DNA of 64,000 nt, from assembly GCF_024497955.1 (NCBI RefSeq), contig NZ_JANHKP010000002.1:419334-483333 (forward strand), given 5' to 3'. Origin of the DNA: Streptomyces sp. C10-9-1 (lineage in GTDB: Bacteria > Actinomycetota > Actinomycetes > Streptomycetales > Streptomycetaceae). Shown piece after piece: positions 51,495 to 61,755 of this stretch. A model generated the notes under the pieces. That model saw only the letters and a program-made list of their open reading frames with translations. It did not search any database and was not told the DNA's origin. Each line of letters starts with the position of its first letter. Position 1 is the first letter of the stretch. The position numbers and the translations under genes were made by a program.

Positions 51495-53038
51495 CGGCCG
51501 GGCTGGTTTCGCGGGATGCCGGCCAGGTAGGCGAGTGACTGTGCGCTCAATTCACCGTCGAACAGCTCGCTGACCTCGTCGAAGGAGAACCTCTCCCCCA
51601 TCTGTCGCAGCGTCGCATGATAGTCGGTTGCACTATTGTCCAGGTTGAACACGTGGCGGGTCAGCAAGCCGACACTCTCACCGAACGTCTCGATCTCCGG
51701 GCTGGTCACCCGCGTCGTGTCGCCGAACCTTTGCAGTACGTGCACGTAGCGCCTGGGCACCTCCTGCAGCAGGACAGGAGAGTGGGTAGCCACCACCGCG
51801 TAGGAGTCGAAGGCCTCCAGTGCGATGTTGATGCTCCTGGTCAGTGCGGCCAGAAGCGGCGGGTGCAGGTGGGACTCGGGTTCGTCGATGAGGACGAGGG
51901 ATCCCGGTTCCAGATAGGCCACGAGCTGGACTGCGATGTTGAGGACGAGCTTGTGCCCAGTGCTGAGCGCGGCGAAGTCGTTCTCCCAGCCGGAGTTACT
52001 GTGCGCGAATTGGTCGCCCAGCTCCATACGCCGGAACGAGGGCTCCTCGTTCAGTGGCATGAGCGTCTCGACCAGCCTCGCCATCCGCTCACCGCTCCTC
52101 GCCCTGTCCAGGGCAGAGAGAATCTCGGTCCTGATCTCGTCCGCACCCTTCAAGGCGCCGATCAGGGGCGAGCCGGAGTCGGCGGCCTCCCGTGCATACC
52201 TGCGCAGACCGCAGTACACGTATCCCGAAACGTCTCCACGGGCCTCCAGTCGCTCGATTTCCTCCAGGCTTTTCCCGGGGAGATCGAAGGTGTCGAAGGC
52301 GCTATACGAGATGGCGATGATGGACGAGAATCGCTCCTCAGTGGCGTTCCCCCGGAACCTCCCGTACTTCTGCCTAAACTCCGGAAGGTTCCTGAGGGTC
52401 AGGTCGGCATGGGCAGCATTAGCCAGATTGGCCAGGAGCTGGGTCTTCCCGCAGCCGTTGTAGCCCACGACGACGTTCATCCGCCCAGGGAGAGGTGTAC
52501 GGTCCTGGAACACGAACGAGGCTTCGAAGTGATTTCCCCCGACACTCGTCTCGAAGATGAAGGTGCGTGTGCCCGTGCTTCGGCGCGCGGTGCCGGACAG
52601 TAGAGCCGCGCCGTCCCGCAGGGCGAGTTCCGCGTTCCCGTACCGGAGCAGTGAGGAGTCCAGCGCGGGCTCGCCCGCGAACGACTCCCGAATCTCTGGG
52701 TGCGCCGCGAGGTCGCGGATGCCTGAGAGGACACCACGCTGAATGCTGCCCGGCAGCCTGTGAAGGATCTCGTAGTAGGAGTATGCCTGGCCGACCGAGC
52801 AGTAGGAGTCGTCGAGTTCATCGAACTGCTCGGGGATCTGCGTGAAGCCGGACTCCTGGCCGCGTTTCATGATCTTCACCGGGCCGAGATCGACGGACCC
52901 TTCATGCTCCAGGAAGAGCCGCGCGTCGAACATCGTCCTGAAGCCGAAATCATCCCAGATGTCCTGTTTCAGGATCACGCAGGGGAGGTCCTTCGGTGCG
53001 GTGGAGCTACGTCCCCGAGGCACCATGACGAACTTCAT
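51491..53038 (-). CDS. ptuA: AAA/ABC-type ATPase of a Septu-like defence pair
   Basis: This 515-residue ATPase has Walker A GYNGCGKTQLL (about 190-200), an ABC-like signature LSTGHKLVLNI (about 355), Walker B LVLIDEPESHLHP (about 378) and an H loop ATHSP, the layout of SMC/OLD-like AAA_21 proteins. I moved the start to ATG 53038, where GGAG stands 6 nt upstream; a longer frame from 53128 would overlap the helicase gene. It overlaps the HNH gene and lies 53 nt after the helicase gene, so it may share its transcript. Pairing with an HNH gene makes Septu the best fit. Confidence 0.72.
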   Translation of the reverse strand: MKFVMVPRGRSSTAPKDLPCVILKQDIWDDFGFRTMFDARLFLEHEGSVDLGPVKIMKRGQESGFTQIPEQFDELDDSYCSVGQAYSYYEILHRLPGSIQRGVLSGIRDLAAHPEIRESFAGEPALDSSLLRYGNAELALRDGAALLSGTARRSTGTRTFIFETSVGGNHFEASFVFQDRTPLPGRMNVVVGYNGCGKTQLLANLANAAHADLTLRNLPEFRQKYGRFRGNATEERFSSIIAISYSAFDTFDLPGKSLEEIERLEARGDVSGYVYCGLRRYAREAADSGSPLIGALKGADEIRTEILSALDRARSGERMARLVETLMPLNEEPSFRRMELGDQFAHSNSGWENDFAALSTGHKLVLNIAVQLVAYLEPGSLVLIDEPESHLHPPLLAALTRSINIALEAFDSYAVVATHSPVLLQEVPRRYVHVLQRFGDTTRVTSPEIETFGESVGLLTRHVFNLDNSATDYHATLRQMGERFSFDEVSELFDGELSAQSLAYLAGIPRNQPGR

Positions 53039-53091
53039 CCGTAGCTCCACTCCTTCGAAACCGCTTGGTCGGGATCGGGCCGGCAGGGACC

Positions 53092-56000
53092 CTACTCGCC
53101 CAAGCTCTGCAGCCTCGACTCGATCCACCCGGGGCGTCGCAGTAGCTCGAAGGTGTCCACGGCGACGATCGCCCGCTGCGGGACCTCGTCATCGCTGCTG
53201 TCGTTGTCGAACGCCTCGTACATCTCGAAGCCCTCCCTGCCCAGCGAGGCCAGCGCCTGGGTCACGCGCTCCGACCGCGCGGTGCCGGTCCAGGACTCAA
53301 GCGGGTGGGTGATGAGGACAGCCAGGTCCTCAGGCGCCTTGTTCCGCAGCACCGGCAGACTCCCGATGGTGACGCACTCCCAGTGCGGGAAGCTCTCCGC
53401 GAAGCGCTGGGCGCGCTGGAGCGCGTACGCGTGCTCGGAGGCGAAGTCGACTGGGTGTCCTTGGAGGAGTTCGAACATCTGGACACCGAGCCGCCAGTCC
53501 AGCAGCGGGTGGTAGGCGCTGTTGCGGTAGTCCCGCATGCAGTCGTAGCAGGACGAGTCGCAAGGGCTACTGGGCACACCACCTGACTGGTGCGCTCGCA
53601 AGTCGGCGGCCACCGCGTCTGCCACGGACAGCAGCTCGGTGAAGTTCTGGCCGAGCCAGGTCGCGTATCCGGCGCCGTTCTCCAGAGTGTCGGAGAGGAA
53701 GATCTCTGCTTGCACGCCGTCGTCGCTTTCGGCGCGGACGGGGTACAGTCCGGCGTTCAGCTCTGCGCCGTCGATGTCGAGGCGTCGGACCGCGGCGAGC
53801 TTGAGCAGGGTCGCGAGCGAGAGCCAGGCGGCTCGGCCGGCCATCCGGCGGGGGTCCAGCGCCAGGCCCGGCGCTGGACGGCTCAGACCGACCCGCAGGA
53901 CATCGGTGAGTTTCGTCGACGCGAGCGCCAGCGTCGCCTCGTCGAGGGTCGTGGGCCTCCCCGGGAGGCCCAGTTCCCGCGCGCGGCTAGTGTCCGACAG
54001 CAGCCGGAGGTCCAGCCAGCCGTCGTGCTTCTGGATCCTGCCCATATGGAAGCCCTCACCGCCGCCGGTGTTGACGACAACCACGCGGCCTACGCCCGCG
54101 CTGTAGTTCGCGTTTGGCGTGCAGCGGACGTCCAAGTTGGAACCGCCGCTGTCGATGGCGAGCTTCGCCGCACCAGCCCGTGGCGTGAACTCGAAGGTAC
54201 CCTCGTAGTCGCGTGCCTGGTAGCTCGTCCTGAAGCCGAGTGGCTGGCATGCCGGTAGCACTCGGTAGTCGGTGTCGGTGGCGCCGCACACCTGGCAGGC
54301 CGGGCCGTCGTGGTCTAGGACCAGGGAGAGGCACCGCGCACACATGCCCACCGTCAACCGGTCCTGCGTGGGGTCCTTGTCGGCCCGCCAGGTGCCACCT
54401 GCGCGGGTGTAGGTGACCAGGCCGACGGCGGTGTGCAGCGCCTTGTCCTTGACAATCTCACCCCCTGGAGCCCACTCGGAGATGGCGATGTCGATGTCTC
54501 GGTCGATCGTGTCGGTCAGTTCCGTTCCCTGCGGGCGCTGGTGGTGCAGATTGCGGGCGCGGGTGGGGAAACCGAACATCGGGAGTACACCGTGTTCGGC
54601 CAGTGCCTGGCTCAGCGGTGCGCTGTTCGCCGACCGATCGACCGTCTCCTCGATCAGGGCAAAGAGGTATGAGGTAGCCCACACCGACAGCTCCTCGGCG
54701 GTGACACCGGTGCTCGACGAGCCCTGCAGCAGGACTCGGGCGGCCTGGAGCTTCTCCTCGTGGTGCCCGCTCAGCCAGCTGTGGATGTCCGCGCTGACGG
54801 CGGCCCACTCGCCAACGGTCCCGAAGGGGCCGTGCACGTTGCGACCGGGCCCCCAGTTCGGTGTTCCCTCGACCGAGCGGAATGCCTTCGTCAACAGGCT
54901 GGAGGCAAGGCTCCGTTGCAGGATCTCCCGGCGGCAGAGGTCGATGTAGGGACTCGGCGAGGGATCGCCGGTGATGCGGTCGGGGTGCTGGAAGTAGTGG
55001 TCGTCGTGGGTCCTCGTGCCGCGGCAGAGCGTCAATGCGATGGACAGGTGGTCGAGTCGACGGCCGGCCCGGCCCACTCGCTGCTGGTAGTTGAACCGTT
55101 GCGGCGGCATGTTGGCCATCACCACGGCACGCAGGGAGCCGACGTCGACCCCGGCTTCCATAGTGGTCGTGACGCTCAGCAAGTCGACCTCGTCGACCAG
55201 TTCGACATCCTGGTCGCTGAGGAAGACTTCCTGGAACAGCGCCTGTCGGGCCTGGGCATCGGCGGTGTCGGTCTGGCCGGTGAGTTCCTCGCAGTGGAGC
55301 CTGAACGGTTCGCCCGCCCTGCGCGCTAGGAAGGCGTAGTAGTCCTGGTCGGTCGAGTCGGAGCTGTCGAGAGGTTCCTCGACGAGGCTCAAGGCGAGGC
55401 AGAACGCGCAGACGCCCGCTGAGGCGGTGAGGTGCCGCCTGGTGCAGCGGGTGCAGCGCCACTGGTGCTTCTGGGCGAGGGAGATCCGTACGTTCTCGCC
55501 GGACAGACGGGTCTCGACGCCGCCGAGGCCGAGAGCGTTGGCAACCTCGTGGATGAGTGCCTCGGGAAGCACACCCAGCCGCGCGGCCACGGCTGTCACG
55601 TAGCGCTTCGCCGCGGAGTGCATGGTGGCGGGTGCGTCGCGCCGCTGCTCGGGGAACTGTCGGCGCACACCGAGCAGCCGTACAGTCGACTGGCAGAGCT
55701 GACGGAAGAGTTCGGCGTCGATCTCACGGCTTCCACCCGCCAACGCCTGTTCCGCGTAGCCGATCCCGAGCGACTCCAGGTCACGGCCCCCGGTCGCGAA
55801 TACCGCGCGCTGTACCTGGACCCGCAGGGCGCGATCGATGTCGCCGCGCAGCCTGACGAGGTCGGCCGTCAGCGAGCCGTCGGGGCGCGGAACCGGCGGG
55901 GCCCCCTTGCTCCAGCTGTACAGGTCCGTCCAGGGGCGGGACTCCTCGCTCCTGGAGAGCGAGAAGTCAGGTCCGCCGGGGTTGATCCCGTAGGAGACCG

Positions 56001-58548
56001 TGGAGCGGCTGATCGCGTTGCCGAGTTCCACGAGCGTGGGGCCCTTGCGGCCGGCGCGGTAGATGGCGAGCGCCCGCTCGTCCTCCGGCCTCGCGTGCCC
56101 CATTGCCTGATTGGTGATCGCCATCAGGACCTCGGGCGTTGCCGTCCTGGCGAGTTCCTCGTAGGCGGCGCGGGTGGCCTCGTTCCTGTTCTGGAAGAAC
56201 TCCACCGCGAGTGCCACGTGATCCTGCGGGTTCTCCAAGGTGTGGATGACCAACTGCCTAATCAGGTCCTGGTAGTGCGAACGCTCCAGGCCTGCCGAGA
56301 TGCGGGCGGCGTCCTGACGGCTATCCGAGAAGGAGACGATCTTGGTCTTCAGCCGCCGCTTGAGAGCGTCCGTGAGGACCTGGTTGGACTTCTCGAAACC
56401 AGTACCCATCGTGCGAATCGGGGAACGCGACCGCGACGGGTCCTCGAACGGTCTTACGCCCTTGAAGAGTTCTCGGTCCTCGCGGCAGGAGGGGCAAGTG
56501 GTCGGGAACGCGCGAACGCGTCCCAGCGCCTCTGCAGGCGAGCTTGAGGCCACCAGAAGATAGCCGTTGGCCTTGTCGGTGTCACACGGGCTGACGCTGC
56601 CGATCGCCGCATCAAGCAGGGCTGGCACGAAAGTGAACTGGTAGGTCGGCCGATTCTTCCCCCTGTCGGATGCCAGGCCGCCGGTGTGCCGGTGGGTCGT
56701 CAGGTCGAGGTCCGGCCGCAGGCCGGATGAGGGCAGGAAGATGCTGTACACGTCGGCCGTACGGTCGAGCCGCGCCCGGTCGGGCAGGTTCTCCAGATCG
56801 GTCGCGGTGGACACGAGGTAGCGCCTGGACGGGGCGGGGCCCTTGGTCGGCGAGCTGAAGCCACCGAGATAGACGTCTCCACAGGTGTCGCAGTACAGGA
56901 GTTCCAGGACGCGTGCGCCGCAGTCGCAGGCGTACCGGGGCCGGTTGAACAGCTTGCCGACCAGGCGCTCCTGCGACGGCGACGCGTCAGCCGCCCGCCT
57001 GAACTCCGGGCACTGGCGGTCCGCGCACGCCCACATGCCGGTGACGTTGCGGAAGAAGAGGTGAAGCCGGAAGCGCGATCCGGGATCCCGCTCGCCGTCG
57101 AGCCGGGAGATCAGCTCGTTCGTTGTCTCCCGGGCAGCCGACGGCTCCAGCCCGGGGAACAGCAGGGAGGCGATCTCGCTGATGGGTTTGGCCCGCAAGG
57201 CGTCAGGGTTCACGTCCGTGGCAAAGGCGGCCTGGAGGGCGGCGTGACGGTCAGGCGGGGAGGGAAGAGGCGTAGAGGGGTCGTCCGCGGCCGCGGTCCA
57301 GGACATTAGATCGGACGCACCCTGGGCGCGGACGCGGTCACCGGTGAGGATCGCGAAGCGGTCGGTGGAGCGACCGAAGAAGTCGCTGAGGAACTTCCGG
57401 TCAGTCTCCTTGTCCGGGTCCATTGACGCCGAGGTGGCGATGACAGACAGCTGGTCGGACTCCGTGCTGAGTCCGAGCCTGTCGATCAGTTTTCGTAGCA
57501 GGTAGGCAACTTCGGTGCCCTGGGTGCCCCGGTACATGTGCAGCTCGTCGACGACGAGGCTGAAGACGTTCTCCGGGGAACTCTCCAGCCAGGTCCGCGT
57601 CCGGTCGAAGATCGGGTCCTCGTCGCGGCGCATCAGCATGATGTTCAACATGCTGTAGTTGGTGATCAGAATGTCCGGGGGTGCCATCTGCATGTCCCAG
57701 CGGGCACGCATCTCCGCGCCGAAGGGGCGCTGCAGGAAGTACCGGGCGTCCTGGTCTTTGAGCTTGCCCTCGTCCGCCCGCTGTTCAAGAGCGCGGTAGC
57801 GCTCCTCCATCGAGGCGAGGATGTCCCGGAGTTCCTTGAACTTAGCGGAACTGGGCTTGCTCGCCAGCTCCAGGGGGCCGGGTACCGGCGTGTGTCCGGT
57901 GTAGCGGCCGAAGTAGAAGCGATTGTCCCCGCGCTGTTCCCTGAGCCAGTCGCGAACCGCCGGTGCGTCCAGGCTGCGCCGGAGCCTGATCAACTGGTCT
58001 TCCACCAGGGCGTTCATCGGGTACAGGAAGATGCTGCGCATGGCGGCGGGCCGCGGGCTGTTGGCGCGCTGTGCCTTCCAGCCGCCGTGGTTGCGCCACC
58101 ACGCCTCCCCTTCGTGTCCCGAACCGGCGGCAGCCCAGGACCGGGACTCTGCGGTGAGCCGGGCGAGAATCGGGATGAGGAAGGCCTCGGTCTTGCCGGA
58201 GCCGGTTCCGGACGTCACCACTATGTCCCGACCCTGACGCGTGGCCTCCAGCGCCTGTGCCTGGTGGGTGAAGAGGCTGGGGATGTCACGCAGGAGGCCG
58301 GCTCGGAGCAGACCCGCGAACTCCGGAAGGCCGAGCCGCCCCGTCAGCTCGTCCAGCGACTCGCCGGACGTCACGTACTGCGGGAGCAACTCCAGGTAGG
58401 GCTCCTGAAAGAGCACTCCCGGCGTGCGCAGCAGGGTCCGCAGGTCCTCGGCTATCGATGAGTCCCGCACCGAGTACGCGGTCTCGTAGTAGCGCTGGAA
58501 GTAGTCAGCCAGTTGGCCATGGATGGCTGACGGTGACATGCCGGACAT
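53092..58548 (-). CDS. druE: Large DEAD-type helicase with DUF1998-like end (DruE-like)
   Basis: This 1818-residue superfamily 2 helicase begins with a helical region, then Walker A SGTGSGKT at 113-120, DELHMYRG (about 330), a SASMD motif III and VGRAGRR (about 1160). Several zinc-ribbon-like Cys clusters lie at about 510-560, 1040 and 1415. The end carries CDSSCYDCMRDYRNSAYHP (about 1670), typical of DUF1998 domains. ATG 58548 has GAGG 6 nt upstream. Size and architecture match DruE of Druantia anti-phage systems. DISARM splits helicase and DUF1998 into two genes and has a PLD nuclease, which is absent here. Confidence 0.78.
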   Translation of the reverse strand: MSGMSPSAIHGQLADYFQRYYETAYSVRDSSIAEDLRTLLRTPGVLFQEPYLELLPQYVTSGESLDELTGRLGLPEFAGLLRAGLLRDIPSLFTHQAQALEATRQGRDIVVTSGTGSGKTEAFLIPILARLTAESRSWAAAGSGHEGEAWWRNHGGWKAQRANSPRPAAMRSIFLYPMNALVEDQLIRLRRSLDAPAVRDWLREQRGDNRFYFGRYTGHTPVPGPLELASKPSSAKFKELRDILASMEERYRALEQRADEGKLKDQDARYFLQRPFGAEMRARWDMQMAPPDILITNYSMLNIMLMRRDEDPIFDRTRTWLESSPENVFSLVVDELHMYRGTQGTEVAYLLRKLIDRLGLSTESDQLSVIATSASMDPDKETDRKFLSDFFGRSTDRFAILTGDRVRAQGASDLMSWTAAADDPSTPLPSPPDRHAALQAAFATDVNPDALRAKPISEIASLLFPGLEPSAARETTNELISRLDGERDPGSRFRLHLFFRNVTGMWACADRQCPEFRRAADASPSQERLVGKLFNRPRYACDCGARVLELLYCDTCGDVYLGGFSSPTKGPAPSRRYLVSTATDLENLPDRARLDRTADVYSIFLPSSGLRPDLDLTTHRHTGGLASDRGKNRPTYQFTFVPALLDAAIGSVSPCDTDKANGYLLVASSSPAEALGRVRAFPTTCPSCREDRELFKGVRPFEDPSRSRSPIRTMGTGFEKSNQVLTDALKRRLKTKIVSFSDSRQDAARISAGLERSHYQDLIRQLVIHTLENPQDHVALAVEFFQNRNEATRAAYEELARTATPEVLMAITNQAMGHARPEDERALAIYRAGRKGPTLVELGNAISRSTVSYGINPGGPDFSLSRSEESRPWTDLYSWSKGAPPVPRPDGSLTADLVRLRGDIDRALRVQVQRAVFATGGRDLESLGIGYAEQALAGGSREIDAELFRQLCQSTVRLLGVRRQFPEQRRDAPATMHSAAKRYVTAVAARLGVLPEALIHEVANALGLGGVETRLSGENVRISLAQKHQWRCTRCTRRHLTASAGVCAFCLALSLVEEPLDSSDSTDQDYYAFLARRAGEPFRLHCEELTGQTDTADAQARQALFQEVFLSDQDVELVDEVDLLSVTTTMEAGVDVGSLRAVVMANMPPQRFNYQQRVGRAGRRLDHLSIALTLCRGTRTHDDHYFQHPDRITGDPSPSPYIDLCRREILQRSLASSLLTKAFRSVEGTPNWGPGRNVHGPFGTVGEWAAVSADIHSWLSGHHEEKLQAARVLLQGSSSTGVTAEELSVWATSYLFALIEETVDRSANSAPLSQALAEHGVLPMFGFPTRARNLHHQRPQGTELTDTIDRDIDIAISEWAPGGEIVKDKALHTAVGLVTYTRAGGTWRADKDPTQDRLTVGMCARCLSLVLDHDGPACQVCGATDTDYRVLPACQPLGFRTSYQARDYEGTFEFTPRAGAAKLAIDSGGSNLDVRCTPNANYSAGVGRVVVVNTGGGEGFHMGRIQKHDGWLDLRLLSDTSRARELGLPGRPTTLDEATLALASTKLTDVLRVGLSRPAPGLALDPRRMAGRAAWLSLATLLKLAAVRRLDIDGAELNAGLYPVRAESDDGVQAEIFLSDTLENGAGYATWLGQNFTELLSVADAVAADLRAHQSGGVPSSPCDSSCYDCMRDYRNSAYHPLLDWRLGVQMFELLQGHPVDFASEHAYALQRAQRFAESFPHWECVTIGSLPVLRNKAPEDLAVLITHPLESWTGTARSERVTQALASLGREGFEMYEAFDNDSSDDEVPQRAIVAVDTFELLRRPGWIESRLQSLGE

Positions 58549-58572
58549 GACATTCCTCAGGGGTGAGCAAAT

Positions 58573-59553
58573 TCAGCTGACGAACTGGAGTTCCTGGTGA
58601 AGCGAGTCGGCCACCATCCTGGCAAACGGTTCGTCGATGTTCACGTACTTCACGAAATGGGACGGGCCGTTCTCCGGCGGCCTGGGCGCGATCGTCGAGG
58701 AGGGCCGGAGTGAGGACGGCTGGGGCAGCAGGCCGCTACGCAACACTGCAGCCCGGGCGTGCAGTTGGGGCAGCTGCATCCGGATCGGGGTATACAGCTC
58801 CTGGTGCTGCGCGTCATATCTCAGTACCCACCGCTTGCTGCGAGCGAGTTGGGCGTAGATCACGGCTCGTTTGTCGGCCACGAAACCGAGGTCGCCGATC
58901 CAGTAGACATAGCGCTTGGTGATGTACCGCTGGTACCGGTAGGCGCCGTACAGGGGAGGCTCGCCCGGGCCCTCGACGTCCTCCCAGATCTCGTTGCCGT
59001 CGGACATCCGCTGCGGCTCGAGCCCTCCCGGGCCGCGGAGCGCTCCGCGCTTCTCGGTCAGCATCTCCCGAAGCCCAGGGAGCCGGCGGGCAAGCTGGTC
59101 GGCGGCACGGTCGTGGAAGCAGATCCCCAGGGCCTCGCAGAGCGCGCGGGCGTCGTCCAGATCGGGGGTGGCCACCAGCCGGACGGACGGGCCGCCTCGC
59201 TGCCCCACGGCCGGCAGCGGCACCACGAACTGCGCAAGTCGGGCGGCCTGGGGGGCCGGGTCGTTCTGAAGGTTATCCAGCCGGTGGAGAAGCCACAGCG
59301 GCCGCTGCCCGACCAGAAGGGAGTGGCCTGCGGAGTTGGCCAGGGAGGTGAGCACCGGTGGAGTGACGCTCCAGCGGTTGTTCTCCCAGTCGATCTCAAC
59401 ATGACCCAGCGCCTGCAGGTTGTACAGCGCGATACGCCAGTCCAGTTCCTGGCGGTCCTGCGCCCGGGAGGCCAGCCACGCGTACGTCTCGTGGAAGGCG
59501 GCGAGGCTGCCATCGCCGCGCTCCGAACACCACATGAGCAGTTCATCGTCCAT
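58573..59553 (-). CDS. Druantia-associated protein (DruG candidate)
   Basis: This 326-residue protein begins with a winged-helix-like segment (RQELDWRIALYNLQALGHVEI). Its middle has a small alpha/beta part (LVATPDLDDARALCEALGI), and the end is Tyr/Arg-rich (YRYQRYITKRYVYWIGDLGF). No catalytic motif is visible. ATG 59553 has GGAG 8 nt upstream. The upstream stop is 3 nt away and the helicase start 24 nt downstream, so these three genes are co-translated. I call it the DruG candidate only from its position and size. Confidence 0.6.
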   Translation of the reverse strand: MDDELLMWCSERGDGSLAAFHETYAWLASRAQDRQELDWRIALYNLQALGHVEIDWENNRWSVTPPVLTSLANSAGHSLLVGQRPLWLLHRLDNLQNDPAPQAARLAQFVVPLPAVGQRGGPSVRLVATPDLDDARALCEALGICFHDRAADQLARRLPGLREMLTEKRGALRGPGGLEPQRMSDGNEIWEDVEGPGEPPLYGAYRYQRYITKRYVYWIGDLGFVADKRAVIYAQLARSKRWVLRYDAQHQELYTPIRMQLPQLHARAAVLRSGLLPQPSSLRPSSTIAPRPPENGPSHFVKYVNIDEPFARMVADSLHQELQFVS

Positions 59554-59556
59554 TGC

Positions 59557-61623
59557 TCACTCTCCTGCCAGGTAGCGGGACCAGTCCGAAGCCGACTCCT
59601 GGGGGACAACGATTCCGGGCGCGGACAGCAGCTTGACCCAGGCCGCCCGGTCCAGGATCTGGCAGTCGGTGCCGGGCCCGGTCCTCGCGCTGAGGGCGTG
59701 GACCCGCGGTGCCGGCATCACGCTGCGCGAACCGGTGCCGGTCACCCTCAGGATCCAGTCGGTGGTGAAGGGCAGTTCGCTCAGCACCCGGTCCAGATCC
59801 ACCGAGTGCTGAATGGGCGCCAACTCCGCCAGCCAAGGCGCCGGTTGAGTGATCAGCTCGACGCAAATGCGCTGCCTGCCGAGCGCGTAAAGGCGTCCCG
59901 CCCGCCGTGTGAGATGCATCGGCGGCAGCGACGCACGAATGGTGTGTCCGAGAAGGGCACCGCAGACGTGGTCTGCGAGAAGCTCGCCCACCTCCGTGTT
60001 CGGGTGGCCGGGGTGGTCGAGCCACACCGGACGCAGGGACTGCTTCTCGCCCCTGGGTGGAAGGGACAGGGTGGGCTGGGAGGCGCGTTCCCGGTAGCGG
60101 GGGACGAGCCTGAAGCTGAGCTTGCGGTCCCTGACGTGTAGGTCGTGTTCGCCGGACGCTAGGCCGAGCGGAGCCAACGGGACGATCACCGTCTCAGCTG
60201 CCGCCCCGGGCGGGATTGGTTCGACCCGTCCGTCGATGGTGAAGAACCGCGCGTGTGCCTCGGTGCTCCCGGGCAGGACGAGGTCGGGCGGGTATCCGAG
60301 AAGGTAGCTGTTGATCCCGCCCCGCACCCGGAGACCCCCGGAGAACCGGGGCAGTTGTTGGTACAGCGGCGACAGGACGCCCAGGGCCCCACCGACCGCC
60401 GCCGACCTGGTCGGGGTGTAGCCGGTGAACAGGGTCCAGCCGGGCGGCGCCTGGGTCCTGCGGGGGCGCCGCGGCTCGTCGGATCCGCAGGCGCGCATCA
60501 CCCGCACGGCCTGGTGGGCGAGTTCGTCCTTCACCAGCACGTGGTGCCGGACACCAATCTCCGTGACGGAGACCGAGGTCCATCGTCCCAGCAGGTCGTT
60601 CGGCTGCAGGACGTAGCAGTCCTGCGCCGCGAGGAGAAGCCGGGCAGATCCAGCGTCGAGTTCAAGGGCGTTGCCGGGCAGCGGCGGATCAACCGGCTCG
60701 GGCAGCGGTATCCACTCCGCGCCGGCGGGAATCGTGACGGTGGTGCCGTCCACCGTGAGCGAGGGGGCCTTGAACCGGTTCGACAGCCGTACCGCCAGGC
60801 CGTACGGCGATCCGCCGCTCTCGGAGGTCAGGGCCAGCGGCAGACAGGGCAGACCGGTGGCGTCGGCGGCGAGTCCAGTGAAGTGGGCCAGCTCCTGGGC
60901 GAGCACGCCGGCCAGAGTCGCTCTCAGCGCCTGGTTGTCCAGGGCGCGCTGGATCCTCGCACTGACGCGCGAAACCCGCGTCCACTCTTCGAAGCGCGCG
61001 AGGAGTTCGGACTGGGGCAGGGAGTCTCCCGGCTGAACCCCGATATGGGACAGGAAGAGTCCCAGCTGCGTGCGGTCCGCCCCCTGGAGCACGGCCTGCG
61101 AGAGGGCCCATCCGATGTGCACCTGGGTCGGGTGCGAGATCGCGGAAGGGAGTCCCCTGCGGCCCTGCTGGTGCTTGTCGAGCCACCAAGCGAGATGGCC
61201 CCACAGGGCGGGGACGATCACGTCGTAGTTCTCGGGCATCTGGGACCGCCCGCCCGTCCCCGCTCCCAGCCCCAGCAATCGGCGCAGCGGCGCGTAGTAC
61301 GGGAGCCTGCCGGCTGTGATGCCCTCCGTGCGCTCCATCCTGGAGGCGGCGAGGACGGTCGCGGCGAGGACGGCGATGAAGGGCGGGTCGCCCACGCCTC
61401 CCTCGCGCCGCCAGCGCCGGGCAGTATCACCGACACTGCTGAACGGATCACGCCCGAATACTACGCTCTGGACTGCCCGTTCGAAGTCCTCGGCGGCACC
61501 GTCCGAAGTGCCGGCTAGACGGACCAGGAGAGCGTCGTCGACCGACAGGTATACGGGGACCGGCCGGTCCCGGGGCACGAAGAAGTGGGTGGCGAGAACG
61601 CCATTCCAACTCGCGTAGTCCAC
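59557..61623 (-). CDS. Druantia-associated protein (DruF candidate)
   Basis: This 688-residue protein starts MDYASWNGVLATHFFVPRDR with a V-Y-L-S-V-D strand, followed by a helical middle and a beta-rich C-terminal half. I see no nuclease, helicase or ATPase motif. GTG 61623 has GGAG 6 nt upstream, so the start is firm. It is the first gene of the minus-strand unit and is divergent from the methyltransferase. Its position between a cytosine methylase and a small gene before a druE-like helicase fits DruF of Druantia type II; similar openings occur in large phage-defence loci, but the function is unknown. Confidence 0.6.
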   Translation of the reverse strand: MDYASWNGVLATHFFVPRDRPVPVYLSVDDALLVRLAGTSDGAAEDFERAVQSVVFGRDPFSSVGDTARRWRREGGVGDPPFIAVLAATVLAASRMERTEGITAGRLPYYAPLRRLLGLGAGTGGRSQMPENYDVIVPALWGHLAWWLDKHQQGRRGLPSAISHPTQVHIGWALSQAVLQGADRTQLGLFLSHIGVQPGDSLPQSELLARFEEWTRVSRVSARIQRALDNQALRATLAGVLAQELAHFTGLAADATGLPCLPLALTSESGGSPYGLAVRLSNRFKAPSLTVDGTTVTIPAGAEWIPLPEPVDPPLPGNALELDAGSARLLLAAQDCYVLQPNDLLGRWTSVSVTEIGVRHHVLVKDELAHQAVRVMRACGSDEPRRPRRTQAPPGWTLFTGYTPTRSAAVGGALGVLSPLYQQLPRFSGGLRVRGGINSYLLGYPPDLVLPGSTEAHARFFTIDGRVEPIPPGAAAETVIVPLAPLGLASGEHDLHVRDRKLSFRLVPRYRERASQPTLSLPPRGEKQSLRPVWLDHPGHPNTEVGELLADHVCGALLGHTIRASLPPMHLTRRAGRLYALGRQRICVELITQPAPWLAELAPIQHSVDLDRVLSELPFTTDWILRVTGTGSRSVMPAPRVHALSARTGPGTDCQILDRAAWVKLLSAPGIVVPQESASDWSRYLAGE

Positions 61624-61755
61624 TCGTCACTCCCTGGTGCACCGTTGGAACAAACTAACCCATGGAGATGGTTGGAAGCGACCAGTGTGTACATGAGCGG
61701 TGACTCCCCGGAGACGTCTTGACAATCAGGGGCGATTTGCGGTGAGCTCCTTCCG
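61624..61755. promoter_or_regulatory. Divergent promoter region of the defence operon and methylase
   Basis: On the minus strand TAGTTT (61652-61657) could be the -10 of the operon, about 28 nt before GTG 61623. On the plus strand TTGACA lies at 61719-61724 without a good partner, and TAGACT at 61772-61777 falls inside the annotated methylase frame. The short palindrome TGTACA is at 61688-61693. Confidence 0.35.

Noticed and set aside
53039..53128. Longer PtuA-like frame starting at 53128
   Set aside because: It would overlap the end of the helicase gene and lacks a ribosome-binding site, while ATG 53038 has GGAG at 6 nt.
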